From Acholeplasmataceae bacterium (GTDB taxonomy: Bacteria > Bacillota_I > Bacilli_A > Izemoplasmatales > Hujiaoplasmataceae): a stretch of DNA of 37,435 nt. A program made the translations under genes and the position numbers. The stretch covers positions 1 through 37,435 of the forward strand of contig JAAYZB010000206.1 in assembly GCA_012515085.1 (NCBI GenBank), given 5' to 3'. Positions 17,757-25,808 of this stretch are shown in pieces (the stretch's first letter is position 1; each line of letters begins with the position of its first letter). The notes under the pieces were generated by a model that was given only the letters and a program-made list of their open reading frames with translations, had not been told where the DNA came from and ran no database searches.

Positions 17757-17785
17757 ATTATACACAATTAACCTGAGAAAGTAAA
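17757..17785 (-). promoter_or_regulatory. Promoter of rpsU
   Basis: Minus strand TTTACT (17785-17780), 17-base spacer, TATAAT (17762-17757), 33 bases before the rpsU start. Confidence 0.7.
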
Positions 17786-17806
17786 CGATTTTTTTCTGAA
17801 ATCGAT

Positions 17807-17834
17807 TTGAATAAACGCCACAATATGTTAAGAT
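17807..17834 (+). promoter_or_regulatory. Possible promoter of the 17865 gene
   Basis: TTGAAT (17807-17812), 16-base spacer, TAAGAT (17829-17834). Moderate match; it is divergent from the rpsU promoter. Confidence 0.45.
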
Positions 17835-17864
17835 TAGCATGAACGACAAATGAGGTGAGAAGTG

Positions 17865-18557
17865 ATGGTTTTCCTTGTTAATATCGGCGAACTCAACTGG
17901 ACATTGATCATTATTTTGGCAGTGGGTTTTATTGCCTTGATGATTTTTTTAGCAATCATGATCAATAAAGGAAAATATGCCGCCCGGTATAAACGTTTTT
18001 ACAAAAAAATGGACCGAATGATCACTAAAAAATATAACGGTAACCTGCTGAATGAAGTATTGATCAACTCGCAGATGAAAGATGAGCGAAACATGTACAA
18101 GTCGCTCAAAGGCAAGGGTAAGCGATTAGTTAGAAAGTATTTTGATTACTACACTAAAAATCTTCCTGAACTCGCATTTCTAAAAAGTTTCATCAGTTCA
18201 GACAAGAAAAAAGGGCAATTGGTAATCTTGTTTTTGAATGAATTGGACAAAGTCATTTTCCGCTGGGACAAGTCAAAAAAGATGCGGGGATTCATCAAGT
18301 CTGTCAATAAATACCAGATGCTTACGCCCCTAATTGGCTATTTGTATGAACTTCCGCTCCATATTCATGAAGGAGTACCTTACCGGATGACCAATCACGA
18401 TAACGGATTAATCCTCTCTTATGACATCGTGAAAAGTGCCAAACATATCAAACGGAAACAAAAACCCAAAAAATTGTCGAAAAAAGAACTAAAAGCGCAA
18501 GAACGGGTTCAATCCACCAAACTGAAAAAAAGTCAAAAGGCCTCAAAAAAAGCATAA
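17865..18557 (+). CDS. Membrane-anchored basic protein of unknown function
   Basis: 230 residues; I do not recognise a family. ATG 17865 is chosen because GAGGTGAG lies about 6 bases upstream (GTG 17862 is in frame just before it). The N-terminus carries one transmembrane helix (about 11-33, WTLIIILAVGFIALMIFLAIMI) with a Lys-rich cytoplasmic side after it, so the bulk is probably cytosolic. The middle (about 50-185) is mixed helical with RWDKSKKMRGFIKSV and an aromatic-rich YLYELPLHIHEGVPYRM segment. The last 40 residues are almost wholly Lys/Ser/Gln/Ala, a nucleic-acid- or ribosome-binding-like tail. It is a single-gene unit ending in a bidirectional terminator. Confidence 0.8.
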   Translation: MVFLVNIGELNWTLIIILAVGFIALMIFLAIMINKGKYAARYKRFYKKMDRMITKKYNGNLLNEVLINSQMKDERNMYKSLKGKGKRLVRKYFDYYTKNLPELAFLKSFISSDKKKGQLVILFLNELDKVIFRWDKSKKMRGFIKSVNKYQMLTPLIGYLYELPLHIHEGVPYRMTNHDNGLILSYDIVKSAKHIKRKQKPKKLSKKELKAQERVQSTKLKKSQKASKKA

Positions 18558-18563
18558 AAATCA

Positions 18564-18597
18564 AAAAATCACTCTTTGTTTTCAAGGAGTGATTTTT
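18564..18597. terminator. Bidirectional terminator between the 17865 gene and mtaB
   Basis: A 15-bp stem with one G-U pair (AAAAATCACTCTTTG paired with CAAGGAGTGATTTTT, loop TTTT) and T-rich ends on both strands. It overlaps the mtaB stop codon by two bases. Confidence 0.85.
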
Positions 18598-19888
18598 ATT
18601 CTGGAAGCATTTCTCCGAAACTCAACGGATAATTTTCGGAAATCAAACGCACACGAACCTCTTTACCGATCCACTCCGCGTTTCCCAAAAAGGCTACTTG
18701 AATGTAGTTACGGCTATGACCTTGTAATCGGCCCAATCGCTGTCGTTCAGGGATGACTCTCAAAATGGACCCAATTTGCTTTTGAATCGATCTTTTGGCT
18801 AGTCTTTTACCAATCGCAATGAGCCTCGCAACCCGTCTTTTTTTTATGTCGCCAGGGACTTCTGCTGGTAACGATGCGGCAATCGTCCCTTTTCGGGGAG
18901 AAAAGGGAAATACGTGCAGTTCGGAAAACCCAATTTCCTCGACAAAATGACAGGTTTCTTCAAACGCTTGATCGGTTTCTCCTGGAAAACCCACAATGAC
19001 ATCGGTCGTAATTGCCAAGTTAGGTATTTGCTCACGTAATTGTCTGATTTTTTCCCGGTATTCAATCGTGTTATACTTTCGGTTCATTTGCCTTAAGACC
19101 CAATCTGATCCGCTTTGAAGGGGAACATGCAAATGGTGACAAATCTGTTCGCTGGAAGCGATGATATCGATGACTCTTTCTGTCAATTCATTGATTTCGA
19201 TGGAAGATATTCGTATCCGGTTTATTTCCTGAATTCGCCCGAGATCTTCCAACAAATCCGCAAATTTATAGTTTGGTAAATCCGCCCCATATCCACCTGT
19301 ATGAATTCCCGTTAAAATAATCTCAGCGTGCTGCATCCCCAATTCCTTGGCTTCTTCCAGCACTCGCGCTTTCGGTTTTGAGCGAACTCGTCCTCGGGCA
19401 TACGGAATGATGCAATAAGAACAAAAATTATCACACCCGTCTTCGATTTTTAGAAACGCTCGATGTTGATGCGAAAAGTCTGTTACTTTTAACAGGTCAT
19501 ATGGTTCATTCTTCTCTAAGGGAGTGACTAATAGTTGTTTGACTCCGGTTTTCAAATATTCATCCAACAGATCCGGAATGCGTTCGCGATCTTTGGTGCC
19601 GACCATCACTTTTACCTGTTCGATTACGGCAATGCTGTCGGGATTCAATTCTGCCAGACACCCCATCACAACCAAAATAGCATTCGGATTGAGTTTGAGC
19701 GGATGACGGATCATTTGTCTGGATTTCGCTTCTCCGGTATTGGTGACCATACAAGTGTTGATGACATAAAGATCCGCAAGCTCGTTAAAGTCCACCCGCG
19801 TAAATCCTTTCATCTTCAACTGCTCCCAAATGGCTTCTGTTTCATAGGTATTCACTTTACATCCAAGTGTTGTCAAGGCGACTTTCAT
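18596..19888 (-). CDS. mtaB: tRNA t6A37 methylthiotransferase MtaB
   Basis: 430-residue radical-SAM methylthiotransferase that adds the 2-methylthio group to t6A37 of tRNAs reading ANN codons. The N-terminal UPF0004 domain binds one [4Fe-4S] cluster through C10, C46 and C77. The radical-SAM domain has C152-x3-C156-x2-C159 in GCDNFCSYCIIPYARGR. Later blocks TGIHTGGYG, HLHVPLQSGSD and TDVIVGFPGET are typical. A C-terminal TRAM-like RNA-binding region follows. The start GCKVNTYE favours MtaB over MiaB/RimO. It has its own promoter, and its ribosome binding site is weak. Confidence 0.94.
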   Translation of the reverse strand: MKVALTTLGCKVNTYETEAIWEQLKMKGFTRVDFNELADLYVINTCMVTNTGEAKSRQMIRHPLKLNPNAILVVMGCLAELNPDSIAVIEQVKVMVGTKDRERIPDLLDEYLKTGVKQLLVTPLEKNEPYDLLKVTDFSHQHRAFLKIEDGCDNFCSYCIIPYARGRVRSKPKARVLEEAKELGMQHAEIILTGIHTGGYGADLPNYKFADLLEDLGRIQEINRIRISSIEINELTERVIDIIASSEQICHHLHVPLQSGSDWVLRQMNRKYNTIEYREKIRQLREQIPNLAITTDVIVGFPGETDQAFEETCHFVEEIGFSELHVFPFSPRKGTIAASLPAEVPGDIKKRRVARLIAIGKRLAKRSIQKQIGSILRVIPERQRLGRLQGHSRNYIQVAFLGNAEWIGKEVRVRLISENYPLSFGEMLPE

Positions 19889-19926
19889 TCGAACACCATC
19901 TCTCGTCTGCCATAAAACATGAAATC

Positions 19927-19955
19927 ATCATATCATATTTTCTTTCACGATGCAA
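19927..19955 (-). promoter_or_regulatory. Promoter of mtaB
   Basis: Minus strand TTGCAT (19955-19950), 17-base spacer, TATGAT (19932-19927). The -35 abuts the jetC terminator. Confidence 0.6.
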
Positions 19956-19984
19956 AAAAAATAACCGATCAAATCGGTTATTTT
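19954..19984 (-). terminator. Terminator of padR-jetABC
   Basis: Perfect 12-bp stem (AAAATAACCGAT / ATCGGTTATTTT, three-base loop) with a run of eight T on the minus strand, 10 bases after the jetC stop. It closes the operon right after jetC. Confidence 0.9.
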
Positions 19985-19993
19985 TAAAGCACC

Positions 19994-22900
19994 TTAGTCT
20001 TTTTGCACTACTTCATATGCCCGAGCCGCTTTGCCTTCTCGTAAGGTTACAACGGTCGTATCGGTATACTTACTCAAGACTTCCATTTTTTGTGGAGGGG
20101 TTGCCAAAACGATCTGCACTGGCAAGCACTGGATAAACTCCATCATCGACTTGATTCGTGAAGTATCCATTTTATCGAATACTTCGTCAAACAAGATCAA
20201 TCCGATGGCATCATGCATGACACCTCTTTGGGCTTGTTGGAAGACGCGGACAAAGGAAGCCAAGGTTGCCACATAGAAGGGTACTTGGGTTTCTCCTCCG
20301 GACTTCTCTTTGAAAACCTTGGAGTAAAGGATGACATCTCCTTGGGCATTTTTGATCTTAATATCGTAATCCATATAAGTTCGATAATCGGTGAACTTAT
20401 TCATCGAGCCTTGGTCATTCAATCCTTCGCTCGCCAGATTGATAAATAATTCTTCTAACTGTCTTTGGTATTTCATCTCAAATTCAACATTGAAGATTTC
20501 GGAACCGCTCTTCATGGACTCATCCGAAAGTACCATATCATAATAATCTCCATATTCATGACTCTTCGGAAAGATGAATTCATAAGTATCATCACCAAAA
20601 TGAATCGTGGACAACGTATCATTGATCTTTTTGATTTCTTCTTGTGCTGTCACGATATAGTTACGTAGCTTAGCCATAAAGTCTTCTTTGAACAATTTCT
20701 CCGCTGCTTCGCGCGCTTCACGTACTCTCGCTTCGTATTTCACCAATTCCGATTTTACTAATTTGTTCAACTCATTCAGATACAGATCAACATATTCCAA
20801 ACCATATTGATACGATAAATTATACGTGTTTGTAAATTTGAATTGCTTTGATTTCAAAGCGTCCTCAAGACTTGCTAGGTTTTCCAGTTCGGTTTGAATG
20901 CGACTGAAATATTCCTCCTGAACTTTTTTCTGATCGCTGGCATTGGCGATTTCCTGACGGAATAACTCGCGGGCGTCTTTTTCCATTGTGAGATTATCTT
21001 GACCCTGTTTTACCAAGTCGTCATTCAAGCTGGATATACGTTGTTCCAGCGTGAGGATGTCCTCTTGATATCGCAAGTGATCCGCTTGTAATTTCCCGTT
21101 CTCTTCATAGAGCTTCCGACGATTTGCTTGATATCCCCGAATTTCCTCTTTGATATTTTCGTATTCCAAGCGAATCTGGTTCAAGTTTTCTTTCGGCATG
21201 TTCTGTTTCTTAAGAACCAGCGACTTGCGTTTTTCTTTTAAGCTTGGCAACTCAATTGAGGATTGCAACATACCGACAAGAGACATGATTCCAAGACTGG
21301 CAATCGCGCTGTTTTCTTCTTGGAGTGCTTGAATCCGATTTGAGAGCAGTTGATATTGATCTTTATCTTGTTTCGCTTGTTTCCGCCATTTGTCTAACTG
21401 TTCTTCATAAGCTCGTTTGCCGATGAATGGTTTTTCTGTGTTTTTGTTGAGGCTTCTCACCGTGAAAGAACGATAGACCATCCCTGACTGTGTGATCGCC
21501 TGGGGAAATTTTTCTAGATCGGTCACTTCATCGACCATGATCAGATTCCCCACCAGCATGTTGATATAGTGCTCCGCATCCACGTTGTCAGTCTGGATGA
21601 TCCTCGCTAACGATTGTTCTTGTGATTTGGTGAAATGCATGATTTTCTTGGTGTTGACCAGCCCAATTCCGTAGATGTTAAAATTGTCTTTGATCTTATT
21701 GTATACTTGCAACGCCTCATCAAAGTACCGTGGTTCGACAATCAGATTGAAACGTTGTTGTCCCAAATAATCTTCAACTGTGTTGTGCCAATTTCGATCA
21801 GTCACTTCAAGCAATTCGCCTAATATATGGACGCTAATATCCGCCCCGTATCGATTTTTCAAGCTTTCTTCGATAGCGCTTTGCAGTTTTCGAATCATCG
21901 GATTGTATCGAAGTTGATGATTCTCCAGTTCTTTAAGTGTTTGGTACACTTCATTGATCTCGATAACCAGTCGGTTGCGCTCCTCTTCCACTTTCCCCAG
22001 TTCTTTTTGATTTTCTTCCAGGGTTTGCTGAAGACGCTTGTCGATATCGATCAAGGATAACTTAATCTTATCAAACTTGTCGGGTTCTATATTGTTTAAT
22101 TCCACTTTGGCCAATTCGTCATAGATCGGCTTTTTAGTTTCGGTTTTCAACTCAGCCACGATTGGTTTGAATTTTTCAAGCCGACGGTTATAATACCTTC
22201 GTATTTCTTCTTGCTGATCGATCGTCTGATTCAGGCTTATGATTTCCTTATCATAAATCTCACCCGCTTTAAACGTATCGTCGCTTTGTAATAACGCATA
22301 TATTTCCTTGCTTCTTTCATCTAATAGATCAAGTTGGTGATCGATATCAACCAGTAGTTTTTGGTTTTTCTCCTTGCCAATGGAAATCTTATCCAGCTGA
22401 CGATTCTTTTTGCGGATTTCCTCTTTGGCGGTTTCTACTTCGATCAATTTCAAAAAATATTCATAGAACGTTTTGCGATCTTGATTTTTCTTGATATCAT
22501 CGTACAGATCCTTGATTTCCTGAAGGCTTCCAATTTTTAGTTTTATGATTTTGAGCGTTGCCTCAAGATCACGGTAAGATTGAATCGACTCGCGAATGGA
22601 TGCCACGTCCAGCGTTTTTTCTTCTAATAAGTAATGATAGATGAAGTCTTTGACATCCGCAATGGGCTTGAAGGCAAGTGCTTTTGGCAACAATGAGAAA
22701 TAGGTCTCGTTTATGGAGCCAAATTTCGAACGATAGGCTAGTTTTGCTTCGCGTCGAGTTGGATACACCTTGTCCGCCAATTTTGCTTTTTTAAACATCA
22801 ACGTTGTGCGGATTCGACCTTCTTCATCAATAAAAAGTGTTTCTGTAATTCGACCTTCTAACTCATAAAAGAGCACTTTGGGTGGCAGCACTTCGCCAAA

Positions 22901-23236
22901 AGCATCGATGATAGCGCCCACCGTGAAAAACAGGTCTTTCGACTCGTCATAAAATTCAAGTGAAACATGTCCGGTGACATCGCCCTCACGTAAATATTCT
23001 TGATTGTCAATCCCCAGTTTGCACTTGACATATCCTCTTAAATCCCGCTTGCTCTTTTCGTTGGCCGCTAAATTGAATATTTGATCTCCTGCGGTGATCA
23101 CGAAAGCGATCGCATCGACAATAGTCGATTTCCCTGTCGCATTCTGTCCGGTAATCAATGTGTTGTTTTTTATATAAATCGTCTCATTTGCAAAGTAATG
23201 CCAGTTAATCAGTCGAACTTTGGTCAGTTTCTTCAT
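19994..23236 (-). CDS. jetC: SMC-like ATPase of a Wadjet/MksBEF-type condensin (JetC/MksB)
   Basis: 1080 residues. Walker A is GQNATGKST (30-38) after a typical SMC/RecF-like start (LTKVRLINWHYFANETIYI). Two long coiled-coil arms (about 230-460 and 620-870) flank a central globular segment near 480-620 (NRYGADISVHILGEL, YLGQQRFNLIVEPRYF) at the hinge position. The C-terminal head has the ABC signature KSGGETQ (about 978-984), Walker B LILFDE and a D-loop (FDKMD, about 1013-1022). The ATG at 23236 is chosen because AAGGAGGT sits 7 bases upstream; an earlier in-frame ATG (23254) overlaps that site. It overlaps the end of jetB by 32 bases. Family members form DNA-loop-extruding complexes with JetA and JetB; SbcC/MukB-like ATPases are alternatives, but the neighbours decide. 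Confidence 0.88.
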   Translation of the reverse strand: MKKLTKVRLINWHYFANETIYIKNNTLITGQNATGKSTIVDAIAFVITAGDQIFNLAANEKSKRDLRGYVKCKLGIDNQEYLREGDVTGHVSLEFYDESKDLFFTVGAIIDAFGEVLPPKVLFYELEGRITETLFIDEEGRIRTTLMFKKAKLADKVYPTRREAKLAYRSKFGSINETYFSLLPKALAFKPIADVKDFIYHYLLEEKTLDVASIRESIQSYRDLEATLKIIKLKIGSLQEIKDLYDDIKKNQDRKTFYEYFLKLIEVETAKEEIRKKNRQLDKISIGKEKNQKLLVDIDHQLDLLDERSKEIYALLQSDDTFKAGEIYDKEIISLNQTIDQQEEIRRYYNRRLEKFKPIVAELKTETKKPIYDELAKVELNNIEPDKFDKIKLSLIDIDKRLQQTLEENQKELGKVEEERNRLVIEINEVYQTLKELENHQLRYNPMIRKLQSAIEESLKNRYGADISVHILGELLEVTDRNWHNTVEDYLGQQRFNLIVEPRYFDEALQVYNKIKDNFNIYGIGLVNTKKIMHFTKSQEQSLARIIQTDNVDAEHYINMLVGNLIMVDEVTDLEKFPQAITQSGMVYRSFTVRSLNKNTEKPFIGKRAYEEQLDKWRKQAKQDKDQYQLLSNRIQALQEENSAIASLGIMSLVGMLQSSIELPSLKEKRKSLVLKKQNMPKENLNQIRLEYENIKEEIRGYQANRRKLYEENGKLQADHLRYQEDILTLEQRISSLNDDLVKQGQDNLTMEKDARELFRQEIANASDQKKVQEEYFSRIQTELENLASLEDALKSKQFKFTNTYNLSYQYGLEYVDLYLNELNKLVKSELVKYEARVREAREAAEKLFKEDFMAKLRNYIVTAQEEIKKINDTLSTIHFGDDTYEFIFPKSHEYGDYYDMVLSDESMKSGSEIFNVEFEMKYQRQLEELFINLASEGLNDQGSMNKFTDYRTYMDYDIKIKNAQGDVILYSKVFKEKSGGETQVPFYVATLASFVRVFQQAQRGVMHDAIGLILFDEVFDKMDTSRIKSMMEFIQCLPVQIVLATPPQKMEVLSKYTDTTVVTLREGKAARAYEVVQKD

Positions 23237-23828
23237 CGGATATACCTCCTTCATTACCGGTTATCTTACCGATCAAATCATAGATGTCATTGATTTGATG
23301 CGTATTGATGGCCATCAAAATCGTGGGATAGATGATGACTTTAGTATTGCTTTGGGTGATGTCTCCCATCGGTTCGATCAGATTGTATTTTCGATACAAT
23401 CGAAGAATCGCGACCAAATCCGTTTTGTTAATTTTTCTCTTTTTGATTTCTAAAGCGTCATATTTCTGATGAATCTCATCAACGCGGATCACCACATTGT
23501 CATTGATGGATGTTTCGACGAGGTGCTGATGATATAGGATTCTCAAAATCAGGAGTACGATCGATTCATCACGTTTAAGGCGCAAGAGGTTTCGATTTTC
23601 CCGACTCAATAATTGAATGGCTCCTTGCTCACGATCGAGAACAATATCATAATTGATGACCGCAAAATATTCATCAAAATATTGCTTGAAACTAAGTAAG
23701 AAATAATATTGTTCTTTGTTGTCTCGTTTATCTCTCGCCAAAAACCCGGTTGCCAATAGCTTATTGCTAGTATCGCTGAACAGTTGTTTTTGTCCTTGTG
23801 ATAAATTTTCAAAATTCTCCAAGATCAT
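23205..23828 (-). CDS. jetB: JetB/MksE-like condensin subunit (DUF4194 type)
   Basis: 207 residues, mainly winged-helix-like, matching in position, size and pattern the KITE-type subunit of Wadjet/MksBEF systems. Seen are an N-terminal LLATGFLARDK...YYFLL piece, the YFAVINYDIVLDREQGAIQLLS segment characteristic of DUF4194 proteins, a helix-rich LRLKRDESIVLLILRILYHQ, a KKRKINKTDLVAILRLYRKYNLIEP winged-helix block, then a strand TKVIIYPTILMAI. The tail is acidic and Ser/Thr-rich, and encodes the jetC ribosome binding site. ATGA overlap with jetA. In known complexes JetB dimers bind the JetA kleisin. Confidence 0.85.
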   Translation of the reverse strand: MILENFENLSQGQKQLFSDTSNKLLATGFLARDKRDNKEQYYFLLSFKQYFDEYFAVINYDIVLDREQGAIQLLSRENRNLLRLKRDESIVLLILRILYHQHLVETSINDNVVIRVDEIHQKYDALEIKKRKINKTDLVAILRLYRKYNLIEPMGDITQSNTKVIIYPTILMAINTHQINDIYDLIGKITGNEGGISDEETDQSSTD

Positions 23829-25219
23829 AAGTCATACCCCCTAATGATTTCGAAATCGGCAAGTCGGAATTTATGATGTTCAATGTCTGTCCTGAGTGGA
23901 ATAATTGAGTAGTCGAGTTCGTCTCCTGCATAAATCAAAATATATAATAGCCTCATGATCGCTTCATCGCTCATATCCGATCGAAGTATCTCCGACGCTT
24001 TGATTGATGATCGTGTTTTAAAATACTCCATCAAATACTTTTTGATGACATCGGTACTATAGTTTGACTCAAACTCCTTATAGAACTCTTCCTGAAGCCG
24101 ATTGGACGGTGTATCCTCATTTGCAGCCAAGAACTGCTCTTTACTGCGGATATATGCGCCTCTTGGCGTATAGATGGACGAATTGGCAATCTGATTGTTT
24201 TGTTGGAACAAGAATAAGGGTTGAATTTGTTTCAGCGCTTGTTCTGTTTTCTTGCTCTTCACTTTGTTCGCGACAAATTTCAAGATTCGATTCAATTTCC
24301 CGATGATGTTTTCATCATCGTTGAGTAAGAATTTGATTTTGGCAATCGTGGTATTGACATATATTTTATTTTTATTATCAATTTCGCTAATAATCCAGTC
24401 GAGCGAATTATAGATATCGATCATATCATCCAGTTTTTTGTTTGCTTTGACTTTGGCTAGTTCATAATTATTGTTTGCTTTTAATAAATATTCTCGGGCA
24501 ATGGTCTCCATGATCACTGGATTTTGTTGGTACAGCTCCAACCGTTTAATGATTTCCAGTTTATATTTATGGACATTATCCGATGTCTTCAGTCGATAAT
24601 AAGCCTGATCAACCAACTCGACCTTATAATTGACCAACAAATGTATGAGATCGCGAATTTCCGAATTTTCAATTATCGATCGGATATAAAATTTCAATCT
24701 TGAATCCAATTTACGGATCTCGCGAACAAACGCAATAGTATTTTTATATACTTGATCGATGACCATCGCGTATTCAACGTGCTCATTCATCAGAAGCGAA
24801 TAAGCGGTGAAAATGTACCCGCGGAACTCATGATTTTCATCATCGTATCCATATAAATTATCTTGAGTGACTGAGCGTAGTGCTTCAATGATCGTGATGG
24901 CATAATCACGGAAATTGAGCACTTCGACGTAATCGTTGTTCACGTCAATATCCACCCATTCGCACTCTTCAAATCGCCGGAGTATTTGATTTGCTTTATC
25001 GCGATTTGTGGCTTCTACGTCGATATCATCCACTTCGGAATGCGGATGCATTTCCAAGTAGTCGATCACAACTTGTTGAGCTACTTGCTTGTCCATCCCC
25101 AGAATCGACCCTTGCTCGTAAGCCTTGAAGACTTCAAACAAAGCGTTCACATATAGATTTTGATTTTTTCCCGATAGCAGGTTGAAGAAGTTGGTCGGGA
25201 TAATTTCGAACAATTCCAT
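23825..25219 (-). CDS. jetA: JetA/MksF-like kleisin subunit
   Basis: 464 residues from ATG 25219 (GGGGAG 7 bases upstream). An open frame extends to 25318, but that part overlaps padR and lacks a site, so it is rejected. It begins MELFEIIPTNFFNLLSGKNQ, a start I associate with the Firmicutes type of Wadjet JetA. An N-terminal winged helix (about 20-105) ends in WVDIDVNNDYVEVLNFRDYA. A long helical middle (about 115-340) and a C-terminal helical region (about 370-464) fit a MukF/MksF-like kleisin that bridges the SMC heads. It starts 13 bases after padR and overlaps jetB by four. The first gene being kleisin-like, then DUF4194-like, then SMC-like, is the jetA-jetB-jetC order. Confidence 0.85.
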   Translation of the reverse strand: MELFEIIPTNFFNLLSGKNQNLYVNALFEVFKAYEQGSILGMDKQVAQQVVIDYLEMHPHSEVDDIDVEATNRDKANQILRRFEECEWVDIDVNNDYVEVLNFRDYAITIIEALRSVTQDNLYGYDDENHEFRGYIFTAYSLLMNEHVEYAMVIDQVYKNTIAFVREIRKLDSRLKFYIRSIIENSEIRDLIHLLVNYKVELVDQAYYRLKTSDNVHKYKLEIIKRLELYQQNPVIMETIAREYLLKANNNYELAKVKANKKLDDMIDIYNSLDWIISEIDNKNKIYVNTTIAKIKFLLNDDENIIGKLNRILKFVANKVKSKKTEQALKQIQPLFLFQQNNQIANSSIYTPRGAYIRSKEQFLAANEDTPSNRLQEEFYKEFESNYSTDVIKKYLMEYFKTRSSIKASEILRSDMSDEAIMRLLYILIYAGDELDYSIIPLRTDIEHHKFRLADFEIIRGYDL

Positions 25220-25232
25220 AGGCTTTCTCCCC

Positions 25233-25583
25233 TTATTCCTCTCGTAAGTATTCGAATGTGCCGCCGACCAGATTCGCCAAGGTGTTTTCGATCTGAATCC
25301 AATCCTTGCGGAAATCATGCAAGGCCTGTTTGCCCTCGGAAGTGATTTGATAATAACGCCGGCTCATCCCTTTTTTGTTTTTTTCCTTATAAGAAGAAAT
25401 TTTCCCATCTTCCAACAATCGTTTCAAAGCAAAATACAGCGTTGCCTCCGTTAATTGGAAGTGTTCATCGCTGACTTGTTCGATAATCTTGCTCATTTCA
25501 TAACCATAACTGTCAAACTTGGCTAGAATCGACAAGATGATATAGTCGGTGAAACCGCGGACATACTCGCCGGAATTCGTCAT
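25233..25583 (-). CDS. PadR-family transcriptional regulator
   Basis: 116-residue PadR-type repressor (short subfamily: winged helix plus one C-terminal dimerisation helix). The winged helix spans about 8-85: DYIILSILAKFDSYGYEMSKII, TEATLYFALKRLLEDGKISSY, then the wing GMSRRYYQITSEGKQAL. AAGGAGGTG lies 5 bases before the ATG. It heads the operon with jetABC (13-base gap) behind a set of AT-rich palindromes, the usual autoregulated PadR layout. The inducer is unknown; PadR proteins often respond to small aromatic or drug-like ligands. A PadR as first gene of a Jet-type operon suggests the condensin is repressed until needed. Confidence 0.92.
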   Translation of the reverse strand: MTNSGEYVRGFTDYIILSILAKFDSYGYEMSKIIEQVSDEHFQLTEATLYFALKRLLEDGKISSYKEKNKKGMSRRYYQITSEGKQALHDFRKDWIQIENTLANLVGGTFEYLREE

Positions 25584-25609
25584 TATCTCACCTCCTTTTT
25601 ATATATAAC

Positions 25610-25670
25610 CTGATTATATATAATCGCATTATATATATTCTGATTATGCATAATCTGGTTATATTATAAC
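25610..25670. promoter_or_regulatory. Palindrome cluster, probable PadR operator
   Basis: Three perfect dyads: GATTATATATAATC (25612-25625), GATTATGCATAATC (25642-25655) and GTTATATTATAAC (25658-25670). The first two sit in the same context (CTGATTAT...ATAATC) exactly 30 bases apart, about three helical turns. A further dyad, TATATATAAT-CGC-ATTATATATA, spans 25615-25637 between them. The cluster covers the padR -10 and start-site region, so binding would repress padR-jetABC, and it may also act on the divergent 25809 gene. Confidence 0.65.
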
Positions 25671-25692
25671 AGGTTACATATCCGGCAAGCAA
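25663..25692 (-). promoter_or_regulatory. Promoter of padR-jetABC
   Basis: Minus strand TTGCTT (25692-25687), 18-base spacer, TATAAT (25668-25663). The -10 lies inside a palindrome. Other TATAAT-like sites downstream within the AT-rich palindromes could also serve. Confidence 0.55.
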
Positions 25693-25754
25693 GTTTTTTT
25701 TGCTTCTTTTCGCATTTTTTAAAAAACGTATCAAGTCACTGTCAGTGTTTTCTC

Positions 25755-25783
25755 TTTACTTTAGCGCTTATTTCCGCTATAAT
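25755..25783 (+). promoter_or_regulatory. Promoter of the 25809 acyltransferase-like gene
   Basis: TTTACT (25755-25760), 17-base spacer, TATAAT (25778-25783), 25 bases before the first ATG. Confidence 0.7.
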
Positions 25784-25808
25784 TTTCTTTGATAGTTCTC
25801 TAAAGGAA

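Noticed and set aside
23825-25318. Long jetA open frame beginning at 25318
   Set aside because: The first 33 codons overlap padR, have no ribosome binding site and are compositionally unlike the rest; ATG 25219 has a site at correct spacing.
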